In this document: piece by piece, positions 18,285-27,297 of the stretch | Layout: each line of letters opens with the position of its first letter | Position numbering within the stretch: the first letter of the stretch is position 1 | Source of the DNA: Gimesia benthica | Lineage (GTDB): Bacteria; Planctomycetota; Planctomycetia; Planctomycetales; Planctomycetaceae | Length of the DNA: 64,000 nt | NCBI RefSeq assembly: GCF_009720525.1 | Contig: NZ_CP043930.1 | Span: 6,894,001-6,958,000 of the forward strand | Reading direction: 5' to 3' | Made by a program: the position numbers and the translations under genes | The notes under the pieces: generated by a model | Seen by the model: only the letters and a program-made list of their open reading frames with translations | Told to the model about the DNA's origin: nothing | Database searches by the model: none

Positions 18285-19772
18285 TCAGGCAATCAGCTCA
18301 TCAATCACGTGACCACCCACATCAGTCAGGCGGAACCGGCGCCCGCTGTAGAGGTAGGTCAGTTTTTCATGATCCATTCCCAGCAGTCGTAAGATCGTGG
18401 CGTGCAGATCATTCACATGCACTTTGTTCTCCGCCGCTTTGAAGCCGATTTCATCGGTGGCTCCGTATGTCGTTCCCGCTTTGACGCCACCGCCGGCCAT
18501 CCAGGTGGTAAATGCATGCGGATTGTGATCGCGTCCCGGGTTGGCCCCTTTCTGAGCGATCGGCAGGCGGCCGAATTCACCGCCCCAGATTACCAGCGTT
18601 TCATCGAGCAGGCCGCGGGCTTCCAGGTCTCCCAGGAGAGCGGCGATCGGCTGATCGGTTTCGCCGGCGAAGCCGCTGTGATTTCCTTTGATGTCCTGGT
18701 GTCCGTCCCAGCTCCGTTGATTCTCCATCCCGCCGGAGTAAATTTGCACGAAGCGGGTGCCCCGTTCCACCATCCGCCGCGCGATCAGGCACTGTTTTGC
18801 GAAATGCTCGCACTGTTTGTTGCCAATCCCGTACTGATCCTGCAGGTGTTTCGGTTCCTGTGAGACGTCCAATGCTTCGGGAGCCGCACTCTGCATGCGA
18901 TAGGCGAGCTCGAAACTTTCGATGCGGGCTGCCAGTTCCTGGTCTCCTTCGTTCTGTTCCAGATGCTGTCGATTAAGTGCTTTCACGAGGTCGAGCTGCG
19001 AACGCTGGCGTCCTTTGTTGGTTAAAACCGACGGTGGTTGCAGGTTGTCGATGGGTTCACCGGTTGGTCTGAGATACGTTCCCTGGTAAACGCTGGGTAG
19101 AAAGCCGGCGCCCCAGTTAAGACTGTGTCCTTTGGGGAGACCGCGTCCCAGGGGATCGGACATCACCACGAAGGCCGGCAGGCTGTCGCTTTCAGAACCG
19201 AGTCCGTAAGTGACCCAGGAACCGACACAGGGATGCCCCATTTTGGGGACGCCGCAATTCATCATGAACAGCGCGGGGCTGTGATTGTTTGATTCTGTAT
19301 GCCCCGAGTGAATGAAGGCCATCTTGTCGACATGCTGAGAGAGGTGCGGGAAAATATCCGAGACCCATTTCCCAGATTCGCCATACTGTTTGAATTTGAA
19401 GGGGCTTTTCATTAGCGGTCCGACCGCGTTTTGAAAGAATCCGGTCTTGTTGTCAAACCCTTCCAGGGCCACACCATCCCGCTTTTCCAGTTCGGGTTTA
19501 TAATCCCATGTATCGACCTGGCTCGGTCCACCATTGATAAACAGCCAGATGACCGCTTTGGCTTTCGCGGGCATATGGGGTTCTTTCGGTGCCAGCGGAT
19601 TGTTGGGACGCACAGCCGGAGCAGCCTGGCTGGTTTCCAGAACTCCCTCCTGTTGCAGCAGGCTGAGCAGGCCCAGCGTACCGATGCCGCTGCCGGCCCG
19701 TTTGAGCAACTGTCGGCGGGCCAGTAACTGGTTGATTGATATGGTCGGCAGTTCTGTGATGGGTTGTGACAT
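18285..19772 (-). CDS. DUF1501 protein, second cassette
   Basis: 495 residues. The N-terminus contains ARRQLLKRAGSGIGTLGLL, a twin-arginine-like signal starting late (about residue 19). DUF1501 hallmarks: AVIWLFINGGPSQVDTWDY, WGGEFGRLPIAQ, GRDHNPHAFTTWMAGGGVK and LHATILRLLGMDHEKLTY. ATG has CCGGAG seven bases upstream. Last gene of the ECF sigma, FecR-LamG, cytochrome/DUF1549/DUF1553, DUF1501 operon, 64 bases after the preceding stop. It is only distantly similar to the other DUF1501 protein of this window (longer, and with the additional GMENQRSWDGH segment), so it belongs to a different subfamily rather than to a recent duplication. Function unknown; sulfatase-like fold by family. Confidence 0.9.
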   Translation of the reverse strand: MSQPITELPTISINQLLARRQLLKRAGSGIGTLGLLSLLQQEGVLETSQAAPAVRPNNPLAPKEPHMPAKAKAVIWLFINGGPSQVDTWDYKPELEKRDGVALEGFDNKTGFFQNAVGPLMKSPFKFKQYGESGKWVSDIFPHLSQHVDKMAFIHSGHTESNNHSPALFMMNCGVPKMGHPCVGSWVTYGLGSESDSLPAFVVMSDPLGRGLPKGHSLNWGAGFLPSVYQGTYLRPTGEPIDNLQPPSVLTNKGRQRSQLDLVKALNRQHLEQNEGDQELAARIESFELAYRMQSAAPEALDVSQEPKHLQDQYGIGNKQCEHFAKQCLIARRMVERGTRFVQIYSGGMENQRSWDGHQDIKGNHSGFAGETDQPIAALLGDLEARGLLDETLVIWGGEFGRLPIAQKGANPGRDHNPHAFTTWMAGGGVKAGTTYGATDEIGFKAAENKVHVNDLHATILRLLGMDHEKLTYLYSGRRFRLTDVGGHVIDELIA

Positions 19773-19836
19773 CCTGTTTCTCCGGGAGTATTCGATTGAG
19801 CTGTGTATTTAAAACTGGTCTCACAGAAAGTCGCGT

Positions 19837-22800
19837 TTAGTTGGGATAGATGAATTCATTGGTACTGAGCAACGCATGCGTGAAGTCGGTTAACGCCAGC
19901 AGTCGCGGTTCCGCTTGCTTTTCCGCGGTGTAGGACTGCTGATGCTGTTTGATAAACTCGACTGAGATCGCCGTTTCACTGGCGGTCGGCTGACGTCCCA
20001 ATGCGATCTGGTAGGCATCAGTGACTGCCTGTTCCAGCGAGTCCGGCTGCTGCTGCTGGATGCGCTTGGCGAAGGACTTCGCACTCTCGCGGATAAAGTC
20101 GGCATTCATGAACAGCAGGGCCTGCGGGGCGATAGTGGTACTTGATCGTTGACCGATGCTGACCAGTGCTTCCGGGGCATCAAAGAGTTGCATCATCGGA
20201 ATCAGCTGACTCCGTTTGATTTTGAAATAGATGCTCCGACGCTGGTTATCGGTCTTCAGTGAACCGGGGCCGTACATGGTTGTATCCAGACGATCGCCGA
20301 CATACAGAATCGAATCACGAATGGCTTCCCCTTCAAGACGTTGAGGCGTGCGTCGCCAGTGCAGCTTGTTTTCGGGATCCAGCTTTGCCTTGTCTGCATC
20401 GAAGTCGGTCGACTGTCGATACGTAGCACTGAGCATGATCTCTTTATGCAACGGCTTGAGGTGCCACTGGTGTTTGATGAGCTGGTTCGCCAGGAAGTCG
20501 AGCAGCTCCGGATGTGTGGGGCGTTCTCCCTGCAGCCCGAAGTCGTTTGGTGTGCTGACGATGCCGGCTCCCATGTGATGCTGCCAGAGTCGGTTCACCA
20601 GCACTCGAGCCAGCAGAGCCCCGGCACCCTGATTGGTATCGGTCATCCAGTTGGCCAGTGAGGTGCGTCGATACGAGGTGGTCGCTGATTGCGGAGGTTC
20701 TTCAATCCACTTCTGTTCCTGCTTTGGGTTTCGCATCAGTACCTGCAAGAAGCCCTGTTCGGCGACTTTCCCCTTTTGATCGGTGTCACCCCGCGTGAGG
20801 TAGTATGTAACGTCGAAGAAGTCTTTTCCCTGGGTGTGGTGCCGAACCGGTTTGATTTCAGGACCTTCACTACAAATCATGACTTTCGTCAACGCGGGCT
20901 GTGGTTCTGTTTTCAGGTGCTGTTCGACCTTGCCGGACAATGCGACCCACTCCGAATCCTGTTTGCGATAGTAGCGCTTGAGAATCTGTTTTAGTCCTGC
21001 ATTCAGCTTTTTCTGGTCTCCCTGCTCTACTAACTGCAGGGCCTGGGCCAGCTGTTCGGGACTGCCGGTTCCCGTTTTGACAGGAGGAGCACTCGCGCTG
21101 CTGACCGAGAATCGCGGGTGTCCAATGCTGTGGTTCACATTGTTGGTGAATGACATGGTGATTGTCAGCTCGGTTTCGCCTGTGAACTCCAGCGGCTTTT
21201 CCAGGTCAAAGACAATTGCCTGATCCTTGCCGATTCCGCCCAGGTCAACGGCCCAGCCGGATCCGTATTGACCATCGATGGCACTGGCTGCAGAGAGCGT
21301 GGTCTTGTTCTGCTCGTGCGTCGCACGAGCGTTGGTCAGCTTCAGGTCCTGGCTCTTCGCCTCTTTCTCATTCAGTGATTTGGCTTTGACCTTAAATGCG
21401 GTTAGCGAAAAATTGCCGTTCACCGCGCGACCGGGTCCCTGGTGGGGCAGGCTGCGATGCGTCAATGTTTCCAGGCGAATGGAACGCAGGGGACTCACAC
21501 TGGTTTTCAGACGGAATGTGTAGTGATCCTGGTTGATGTTCGGGCCACTGACCAGGATCGAGCCATCTTCGAGTTTTTCAAAGCGGGCTTTCCCCTTAGA
21601 TGAATGGCTGGTGACTTCGGGGACAATCCACTGATCCAACTGACTCCGATCGACTTTACCCTGCGTGAACCACTGTTCGAACTGCGGGTTGAGCTGATTC
21701 GCTTCATAGTCGCCTAAGGCTTTCACCAGCGGCGCGTGTGCCTGGTCAAAGGCGGCTTTCTCCCGCTGATATTTTTCGGGATCGAGATCGATTTCAATCT
21801 CGGTGCGGACGGTCGTGGTGAATGTCGAGAGCATCCGGTAGTAATCGCGGGTAGGGATGGGGTCAAACTTATGATCATGGCAGCGGGCACAGCCGACGCT
21901 CAGGCCCAGCATGGCCAGACCGGTGGTATTGAGCATGTCGTCCAATGCATCATAGCGGGTGCGTTCCACTTCATTGGCCGTGATCTGGGTTGGAAATACA
22001 CCTGCGCCCAGAAAGCCGGTCGCCATTAGTGCCAGCGGATTTTCGGGAGCGATTTCATCCCCCGCCAACTGCCAGCGGACAAACTGATCGTAAGGCATGT
22101 CCTGGTTAAGGGCTTTGATGACGAAATCGCGGTAGTGATAAGCATAGTTACGGTCATAGTCGTGTTCGAAACCATGGCTCTCCGCGAAACGGGCGATGTC
22201 GAGCCAGTGTCGCGCCCAGCGTTCCCCGTAGCGGGGGCTGGCCAAAAGCCGATCGATCAGTTTTTCATAGGCGTCGGGACTCTGATCTGCCAGGAATTCT
22301 TCGATTTCCGCAGGTGTGGGGGGCAGGCCGATCAGGTCGAAATAAGCACGACGTATATAGGTTCGTTTGCTGACCTCGGCATTGGGGGTTAAACCTTGGG
22401 GTTGCTGGGCAGCGAGGATGAACTGATCGATCTCATTGCGGGCCCAGTCGTTGGATTTCACTGACGGGACAGCAGGTTGACTCAGCGGTTGAAACGACCA
22501 GAACTTGCGATCATCGTCTGTTACTGCGAGTGGGCCGGCTTCTGCTTTGTCGCCTGTGGCCAGGGGTTTGTCGTAGGGGGCCCCCAGGTCGATCCATTTA
22601 GAGAGGCTGGCAATCTCTTTGTCGCTGAGCTTCTTCTCCTTGAGCGGCATGTAGGGCTCTTCGCGGTGTTCGACCAGCGCCATCAGGTAGCTCTCTTTGC
22701 CAGTCTTTTCAATCATACCGCTGTCGAGCAGCTTCTTACGGGTGGAGAGGTCAAAGTCTCCTTTGACAGACTGGCCTCCATGACATTTCAGGCATTTTGC

Positions 22801-22959
22801 ATCCAGCAGGGGGCGGACTTCCTTCTTGAACAGTTCCAGTCCCTGCTGCATTCGTTTCGCATGGTCTGCCGGAAGAGCCGGTTTCTTTTCGGCGGCGGTC
22901 AGTGCGCTGCTGGACAGGCTGGCGATTAACAACATGAGCGCGATCGTAAAATTTCGCAT
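19837..22959 (-). CDS. Planctomycete cytochrome (PSCyt1), DUF1549 and DUF1553 protein
   Basis: 1040 residues from ATG 22959 (AGAGG five bases upstream; a TTG lies one codon earlier). Signal peptide to about 23, then PSCyt1 with CLKCH near residues 56-60 and GDFDLSTRKKLLDSG. DUF1549 occupies about 165-375 with RYGERWARHWLDIARFAE and GCARCHDHKFDPIPTRDYY; a central beta-rich domain at about 430-640 resembles a carbohydrate-binding module; DUF1553 spans about 745-1010 with LARVLVNRLWQHHMGAGIV. This is the common architecture of these planctomycete proteins. It is encoded with the second DUF1501 protein and downstream of an ECF sigma factor and a FecR-LamG protein, the usual order for a sigma-controlled cassette. 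Probably extracytoplasmic, with c-type haem; the reaction is unknown. Confidence 0.92.
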   Translation of the reverse strand: MRNFTIALMLLIASLSSSALTAAEKKPALPADHAKRMQQGLELFKKEVRPLLDAKCLKCHGGQSVKGDFDLSTRKKLLDSGMIEKTGKESYLMALVEHREEPYMPLKEKKLSDKEIASLSKWIDLGAPYDKPLATGDKAEAGPLAVTDDDRKFWSFQPLSQPAVPSVKSNDWARNEIDQFILAAQQPQGLTPNAEVSKRTYIRRAYFDLIGLPPTPAEIEEFLADQSPDAYEKLIDRLLASPRYGERWARHWLDIARFAESHGFEHDYDRNYAYHYRDFVIKALNQDMPYDQFVRWQLAGDEIAPENPLALMATGFLGAGVFPTQITANEVERTRYDALDDMLNTTGLAMLGLSVGCARCHDHKFDPIPTRDYYRMLSTFTTTVRTEIEIDLDPEKYQREKAAFDQAHAPLVKALGDYEANQLNPQFEQWFTQGKVDRSQLDQWIVPEVTSHSSKGKARFEKLEDGSILVSGPNINQDHYTFRLKTSVSPLRSIRLETLTHRSLPHQGPGRAVNGNFSLTAFKVKAKSLNEKEAKSQDLKLTNARATHEQNKTTLSAASAIDGQYGSGWAVDLGGIGKDQAIVFDLEKPLEFTGETELTITMSFTNNVNHSIGHPRFSVSSASAPPVKTGTGSPEQLAQALQLVEQGDQKKLNAGLKQILKRYYRKQDSEWVALSGKVEQHLKTEPQPALTKVMICSEGPEIKPVRHHTQGKDFFDVTYYLTRGDTDQKGKVAEQGFLQVLMRNPKQEQKWIEEPPQSATTSYRRTSLANWMTDTNQGAGALLARVLVNRLWQHHMGAGIVSTPNDFGLQGERPTHPELLDFLANQLIKHQWHLKPLHKEIMLSATYRQSTDFDADKAKLDPENKLHWRRTPQRLEGEAIRDSILYVGDRLDTTMYGPGSLKTDNQRRSIYFKIKRSQLIPMMQLFDAPEALVSIGQRSSTTIAPQALLFMNADFIRESAKSFAKRIQQQQPDSLEQAVTDAYQIALGRQPTASETAISVEFIKQHQQSYTAEKQAEPRLLALTDFTHALLSTNEFIYPN

Positions 22960-23052
22960 CAATGCCTCTTCGTCTGGAAGTTTCAGCGGGAATGAAGTTC
23001 TGGTATGTCAGGTCTCTTTAACTATGTCACAAAAGTGGAGCCGGGAAATCAA

Positions 23053-24711
23053 TTACAAACCTGGTTTTCCGGCCTGGTAAAGTCTGGAAATCTCGTCTGA
23101 GGAAAGTGCCCGGCCAAACAGGGCAAACTCATCCAGGCGGCCATTCAGACTGCGAATGCTGTGTGCGCCTGAGTGATTCTGTGGACGCCAGTTTCCGATT
23201 TCCGCAGGTCCAATGACCAGCGGGACCGGTTTCTCAATTTTATGATGACTGACGGGAACGCCGTCCAGGTAATGTACGACCTCCCGCTTTTGCTGATCGT
23301 AAACCGTGACCAGGAAAATCCAGCGGCCCAGGTCGGTGGGCTGCAGGACGACGGGGGAGAAAAAGTTCTTCACCTCGCCGGTATTCACGCCGAGGATGAT
23401 CTCCCCTTTGTCACTTAGCTGCCAGTGGGGATTTCCGGGTTTGAAGCCATCAGTCAGCATCAGGGAGCTCAACCAGCGGTCGAAGCCCTCGATGCGAACC
23501 CAGGCCATAAATGTGAGGGACTGGTATTCCCCCGGAATCTGCAGCCGCACACGGTCACTGGTTCGTTTGAACTCGAGTCCCTGTTTATCGGGCCAGCGAC
23601 CTGAAGTCCACTGGCAGCCAACGATCGCGCCGTCGGTCGCAGAGGACAATGGCTGCCGGGCTTTGTTCTTCAGTGTTCGGACCCAGTGCGATGGTTCTTC
23701 AAAGTCATAATAGGCGAGCAGGCTCGGATCTGTTTTGAGACGTTGATTCTGCTCACGCCAGTGTGAAAGCTGCTGTTCCTGCTGACGGGCCGCGAGTTGA
23801 GAAAGTTCCTCGAGGTCGATCAGCGGTCGGATTGCTTCCTGTAACTCGTTGAGCGTTCCCTGGGCATCGAAGTTGACTCCTTCTCCGGTAGTCAGGCTCT
23901 GCAGCGGTGGAGCACTTTGCTGCTGGTTGGCAGCGTGCAGTTCGACCTTGCCATCAATAACCTGTACCTGCCCGTTCCCGGTTTCATCCAGGGAGAGGGT
24001 GAATTCCGTACCCAGATCGACCACGTTCAGTCGGGAGGTAGCGACGGAAAAGCCCTGGGCCTGTTCTGGAACAGAGGCACGCACCTTTCCGTATTCACAG
24101 AAGGCTTTAAGGGGGGAGATCAGCTTGATCGCTGCGGGACCTTCGATGAGCACCGATGCGCCGCTGATCATCTCGACCTGAATCGTACCGCTTTTCAGTT
24201 TCAACCAGCCGGCCGACAGACCGGCACCGGCCTGGAGATCGCGGGGTGTTTCCCACTCAACGCCCACGGCCTGGGTGAGCAGAGCGATGTGATCGGTTTG
24301 TGGTTCACTGGCGGCGGGAAAGTTCTCAGAGGATTTCGTTTCCGGAATATTAACGATTTGTGACTCTTGCCCGGATCCAATGCTCCAGCCGGCGTAATAG
24401 GAGAGCGAAAGCAGAAGGGTTGCCGCGACGACGGAGGAGATTAGTAACAGGACAAACCGAGAGGCATTCCACTGGGAGTCAGTTCGCATCTCAACATGCT
24501 GTGGGACCCACGGATCGGCGTCTCGTGTCTCGGCGGCCCAACTGGCCAGGCCGGAATGCACCTGCAGATAGTCAATGTAGAGCTGACGCTGGTCGGCATC
24601 CTCTTTGAGAATCTGCTCCAGCTCCGTCTGCTCGGATTCGCTGATGGTTTCCTGGAGCAGGGCATCGATCAGCTGAACAGTTCGATTGTCGGAAGAAGGG
24701 GATGAATTCAT
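23053..24711 (-). CDS. FecR-domain membrane protein with C-terminal LamG domain (anti-sigma-like)
   Basis: 552 residues. The cytoplasmic N-terminus (residues 1-80) starts with a helical stretch rich in charged residues, as in anti-sigma factors; a single transmembrane helix lies at about 83-108 (FVLLLISSVVAATLLLSLSY). A FecR-type domain follows at about 170-265, with SVATSRLNVVDLGTEFTLSL. After a helical linker a concanavalin-like LamG domain fills about 335-550 (LTFMAWVRIEGFDRWLSSL, GRLDEFALFGRALS). It overlaps the ECF sigma gene by ATGA, so the two are translated together. I infer that it holds the sigma factor inactive and senses a sugar or polymer outside through LamG. FecR proteins in other groups both inhibit and activate their sigma partner. 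Confidence 0.88.
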   Translation of the reverse strand: MNSSPSSDNRTVQLIDALLQETISESEQTELEQILKEDADQRQLYIDYLQVHSGLASWAAETRDADPWVPQHVEMRTDSQWNASRFVLLLISSVVAATLLLSLSYYAGWSIGSGQESQIVNIPETKSSENFPAASEPQTDHIALLTQAVGVEWETPRDLQAGAGLSAGWLKLKSGTIQVEMISGASVLIEGPAAIKLISPLKAFCEYGKVRASVPEQAQGFSVATSRLNVVDLGTEFTLSLDETGNGQVQVIDGKVELHAANQQQSAPPLQSLTTGEGVNFDAQGTLNELQEAIRPLIDLEELSQLAARQQEQQLSHWREQNQRLKTDPSLLAYYDFEEPSHWVRTLKNKARQPLSSATDGAIVGCQWTSGRWPDKQGLEFKRTSDRVRLQIPGEYQSLTFMAWVRIEGFDRWLSSLMLTDGFKPGNPHWQLSDKGEIILGVNTGEVKNFFSPVVLQPTDLGRWIFLVTVYDQQKREVVHYLDGVPVSHHKIEKPVPLVIGPAEIGNWRPQNHSGAHSIRSLNGRLDEFALFGRALSSDEISRLYQAGKPGL

Positions 24712-25277
24712 GAGCCTGCCTCCGTGGATGGTAGTGACTGCTGCATGCAGTCCATGAGTTTCAGACGCAGACGGGCGAGCTTTTTGTAGATCGCATCGCG
24801 GGAGCGGCCCAGCTGATCAGCAACTTCCTGAATCGTCTGTGGGCCATGGTAACAGTCGAGAATCAGTTTTCGGTTCTCATTGTCCAGTTTCTGAATGCAG
24901 TCCTGCAGAGCCTGTTTCCGCTGTTCTGACTCCGGCAGTGACTTATTCTGCTGGGCTGCGATCAGCGAGAGGACTTCATCGGAGAAATAATGACGGTCCC
25001 GGCTCTGAACCCGTTGGAAGTTCTTCACCTCGTAGAAAGCGATCCCGCAGGCCCAGGCAGCAAAACTCTGAGACGTATCGAAGGTCTGCCATTTCCGCCA
25101 CAGGACCAGGCAGGTTTGCTGGAACACATCTTCCGCATCGGTCTGGTGCGGCAGCAGCGTACCGATAAAGCCCCGGATCAGGCTGTGATGCCGGGCCAGC
25201 TGAGTGACGAAGTGCTCATCAGGCACGGCGCCTGCCGTCGTTTCAGGATTTCCGGTTGTTTCTCGGTTTGAGTCCAT
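24708..25277 (-). CDS. ECF RNA polymerase sigma factor (planctomycete/verrucomicrobial group)
   Basis: 189 residues from ATG 25277; a TTG at 25295 would add six residues. Sigma region 2 is at about 30-95 (HQTDAEDVFQQTCLVLWRK, FAAWACGIAFYEVKNFQR); region 4 is at about 130-180 (LILDCYHGPQTIQEVADQLG, SRDAIYKKLARLRLKL). The spacing and motifs match the family of sigma factors found with FecR-like partners in Rhodopirellula and Verrucomicrobium. The stop overlaps the start of the FecR-LamG gene (ATGA). First gene of the operon that continues through the cytochrome/DUF1549/DUF1553 protein to DUF1501. An RpoE-like promoter sequence about 70-100 bases upstream suggests that it drives its own transcription. 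Confidence 0.92.
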   Translation of the reverse strand: MDSNRETTGNPETTAGAVPDEHFVTQLARHHSLIRGFIGTLLPHQTDAEDVFQQTCLVLWRKWQTFDTSQSFAAWACGIAFYEVKNFQRVQSRDRHYFSDEVLSLIAAQQNKSLPESEQRKQALQDCIQKLDNENRKLILDCYHGPQTIQEVADQLGRSRDAIYKKLARLRLKLMDCMQQSLPSTEAGS

Positions 25278-25346
25278 ACTGATAATCGTACACAAGGTCG
25301 GAGATTGGACGGTCTGTAGAGGGATTTTTTCCCGATGAGAACGGAA

Positions 25347-25374
25347 TCAACGTCTCTGCTTTTGTATAAGTTCC
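25347..25374 (-). promoter_or_regulatory. ECF-type promoter of the sigma factor operon
   Basis: Read on the minus strand: GGAACTT (25374-25368), 15 bases, then CGTTGA (25352-25347). GGAACTT with about 15 bases to a CGTC-like -10 is the classical RpoE/ECF promoter form. Transcription would begin near 25340, about 60 bases before the sigma factor ATG. Recognition by this sigma factor is inference. Confidence 0.45.
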
Positions 25375-25467
25375 TGTTTTGTATTGCTTTATAAGAATCT
25401 CGATTATATCAGTCTTTTCCACGCTTTACAGAAGATTTGATTTTTCCAGCGACAGAATGACCGACAG

Positions 25468-25483
25468 ACAGTTGTTCAACTGT
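25468..25483. promoter_or_regulatory. 16-base palindrome in the sigma/ketosynthase divergent region
   Basis: Perfect 7-base arms ACAGTTG and CAACTGT around TT. It is preceded by two copies of CGACAGA (25450-25456 and 25462-25468 region). It could be an operator for either direction; the binding protein is unknown. Confidence 0.35.
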
Positions 25484-25737
25484 TGCGACCCTTGGGACAG
25501 TGCTTCATCGCGGTTAGTTGATTTCAGGGAAAAAGATTTTCAGACGCGGAACGTTTTCAGAACTGTCCCGCATTCTAGATCGAATCACAAATCTCGCTGG
25601 TCGCCCCACTTGCGAGTTTACGGTAGAACGGGTACTCTCCTTGAGTTATCATTTAACATTTCACCCTGCGCGGCGGTCTCTGCCGGGCAGCCTGTAATCT
25701 TCGTGACAACATACATCGATCAGAGTGGTATCAATCA

Positions 25738-26976
25738 ATGGATGATCAAAGCCGGATTGTCATTACCGGAATTGGCCTGACAGCTCCGAATGGCAATAAC
25801 CTGGAGGAATTTCGGCAAAGTCTGCTGGCAGGACGTTCGGGTGTTGTAGATTATGACATTCGTTACATGGGGCATGTCCTCGCGGGTGTCTGTGATTTCG
25901 ATGAACTGCGCTATCAGAAACGCAAAGAGGTCCGCCGGGGAACGCGTGCGGGCTCTATCGCTGTCTACTGTGCGAACGAAGCCGTCAATCAGTCCGGCCT
26001 CGACTGGGAAAATGTCGCCCGCGACCGCGTCGGCGTTTATCTCGGCATTACCGAACATGGCAACGTTGAGACCGAGAACGAAGTCTACGAAATTTCGCAG
26101 TTCGATTACGATACAAAAGTCTGGTCGCACCACCATAATCCCCGCACCGTGGCGAATAACCCGGCGGGGGAAGTCACCCTGAATCTGGGTATCACCGGCC
26201 CGCACCTCACTCTCGGCGCCGCCTGTGCTGCCGGGAACGCTGGATTTATTCAGGGCGTGCAGATGCTGCGGCTGAATGAAGTCGATATGGCCCTGTGTGG
26301 TGGTGTTTCTGAGAGTATTCACACGTTTGGAATCTTCGCCAGCTTCCAGAGCCAGGGCGCTCTGGCCGTCAATGAAGATCCGACCAAAGCCTGTCGCCCC
26401 TTTGACGTGAACCGGAACGGCATCGTCGTTGCCGAAGGGGGCGCGGTCTGTACGTTAGAACGTCTTCCCGACGCACTGGCTCGTGGAGCTACTATTTACG
26501 GTGAAATCGTCGGCTACGCCATGAATTCCGATGCCAGCGATTTCGTGCTGCCCAACTCCTCGCGTCAGGCGGAATGTATTCGGCTGGCCCTCAATCGGGC
26601 GGGATTGGAACCCTCCGATATTGATATTCTGAGCAGTCATGCCACCGCCACCCACCAGGGAGATATCGAGGAAGCCAAGGCACTCGCTTCTGTGTTTGGA
26701 GATTGCCCGAATCTGGCGATTAACAACACCAAGAGCTTTATCGGCCATGCGATGGGCGCTGCGGGGGCTCTGGAACTGCTGGGGAACCTGCCCGCCTTTG
26801 ATGATGGCATCGCGCATGCGACTTTGAATCTGGATGAGCTTGATCCGGAGTGTAAGTTGTCGCAGATCGTCGCCAACGAACCACGGCAGATGGAACAGGT
26901 TGAGTGCATTCTGAATAACTCCTTCGGGATGCTGGGAATCAATTCAGTTCTGATCGTGAAAAAGTACGCTACCTGA
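25738..26976 (+). CDS. Beta-ketoacyl-ACP synthase (FabF/KAS II-like)
   Basis: 412 residues, normal length for FabF. Condenses acyl groups with malonyl-ACP, the chain-extending step. The thiolase-fold triad is intact: active-site Cys163 in LGAACAAGN, His301 in SSHATATHQGD and His337 in FIGHAMGAAG, which match Cys163/His303/His340 of E. coli FabF almost exactly; the C-terminal NSFGMLGIN loop is also present. It opens a plus-strand run of genes: acyl carrier protein, two CrtI-like FAD oxidoreductases and a FabZ-like dehydratase. The sequence is more divergent than a housekeeping FabF (HATATHQGD instead of HGTGTxxND), so a dedicated role in a specialised acyl chain is likely. It is followed by a 321-base gap before the acyl carrier protein gene. 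Confidence 0.92.
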   Translation: MDDQSRIVITGIGLTAPNGNNLEEFRQSLLAGRSGVVDYDIRYMGHVLAGVCDFDELRYQKRKEVRRGTRAGSIAVYCANEAVNQSGLDWENVARDRVGVYLGITEHGNVETENEVYEISQFDYDTKVWSHHHNPRTVANNPAGEVTLNLGITGPHLTLGAACAAGNAGFIQGVQMLRLNEVDMALCGGVSESIHTFGIFASFQSQGALAVNEDPTKACRPFDVNRNGIVVAEGGAVCTLERLPDALARGATIYGEIVGYAMNSDASDFVLPNSSRQAECIRLALNRAGLEPSDIDILSSHATATHQGDIEEAKALASVFGDCPNLAINNTKSFIGHAMGAAGALELLGNLPAFDDGIAHATLNLDELDPECKLSQIVANEPRQMEQVECILNNSFGMLGINSVLIVKKYAT

Positions 26977-27297
26977 ACTGAACGGTAGACATACCCCGCT
27001 TTTCCACTCTGCGCAGTCTGATTCTCTGCCTAAACTGAGCTTCCTTTCGTAATTAAGCCGCTTCTGCGCAGATTTTCTGAAAAACTCTGTGTTCTTATGA
27101 CCTGAGTCGGTTTAAATCTCGGTTTAAATCAAGTTATAGTATTTTCCCCGAGGGGCGGGTTTTTGTTTCCCGGCTTCTAGCGGGGAGGTTGTTGGTTTGC
27201 TATAAGTGGCTTCCCCTCTCAGGGTTTCGCGGCGGATCTGTACATATCGCCGCTGGAAATCGACGTTACAGGATTTTAGAAAGTTTGGAGTTTCTGC
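26977..27297 (+). promoter_or_regulatory. Leader region of the acyl carrier protein gene with repeats
   Basis: This 321-base gap has no gene. It holds two copies of the palindrome CTGCGCAG (27009-27016 and 27064-27071, 55 bases apart), a perfect tandem 12-base repeat (27107-27130), a possible -10 element TATAGT at 27135-27140 and then GC-rich short inverted repeats (CCCG/CGGG) at 27143-27185. GGAG lies about eight bases before the acyl carrier protein ATG. The pattern suggests a regulated promoter inside the cluster rather than simple read-through. Confidence 0.45.
27107..27130 (+). repeat. Tandem 12-base repeat TCGGTTTAAATC x2
   Basis: Two identical adjacent copies (27107-27118, 27119-27130), each with a TTTAAA core. 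They cover the place where the -35 element would sit for the TATAGT at 27135-27140, where no TTGACA-like hexamer is present. An activator site is the simplest reading (inference). Confidence 0.6.

Larger units (their letters stand above)
25296..25737. other. Divergent intergenic region, sigma operon / ketosynthase cluster
   Basis: About 440 bases with no convincing gene. It contains the ECF-type promoter of the leftward operon, an AT-rich stretch at 25375-25445, and a 16-base palindrome, ACAGTTG-TT-CAACTGT, at 25468-25483. The rightward ketosynthase cluster must start in the second half, but I see no clear promoter for it. Confidence 0.55.
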
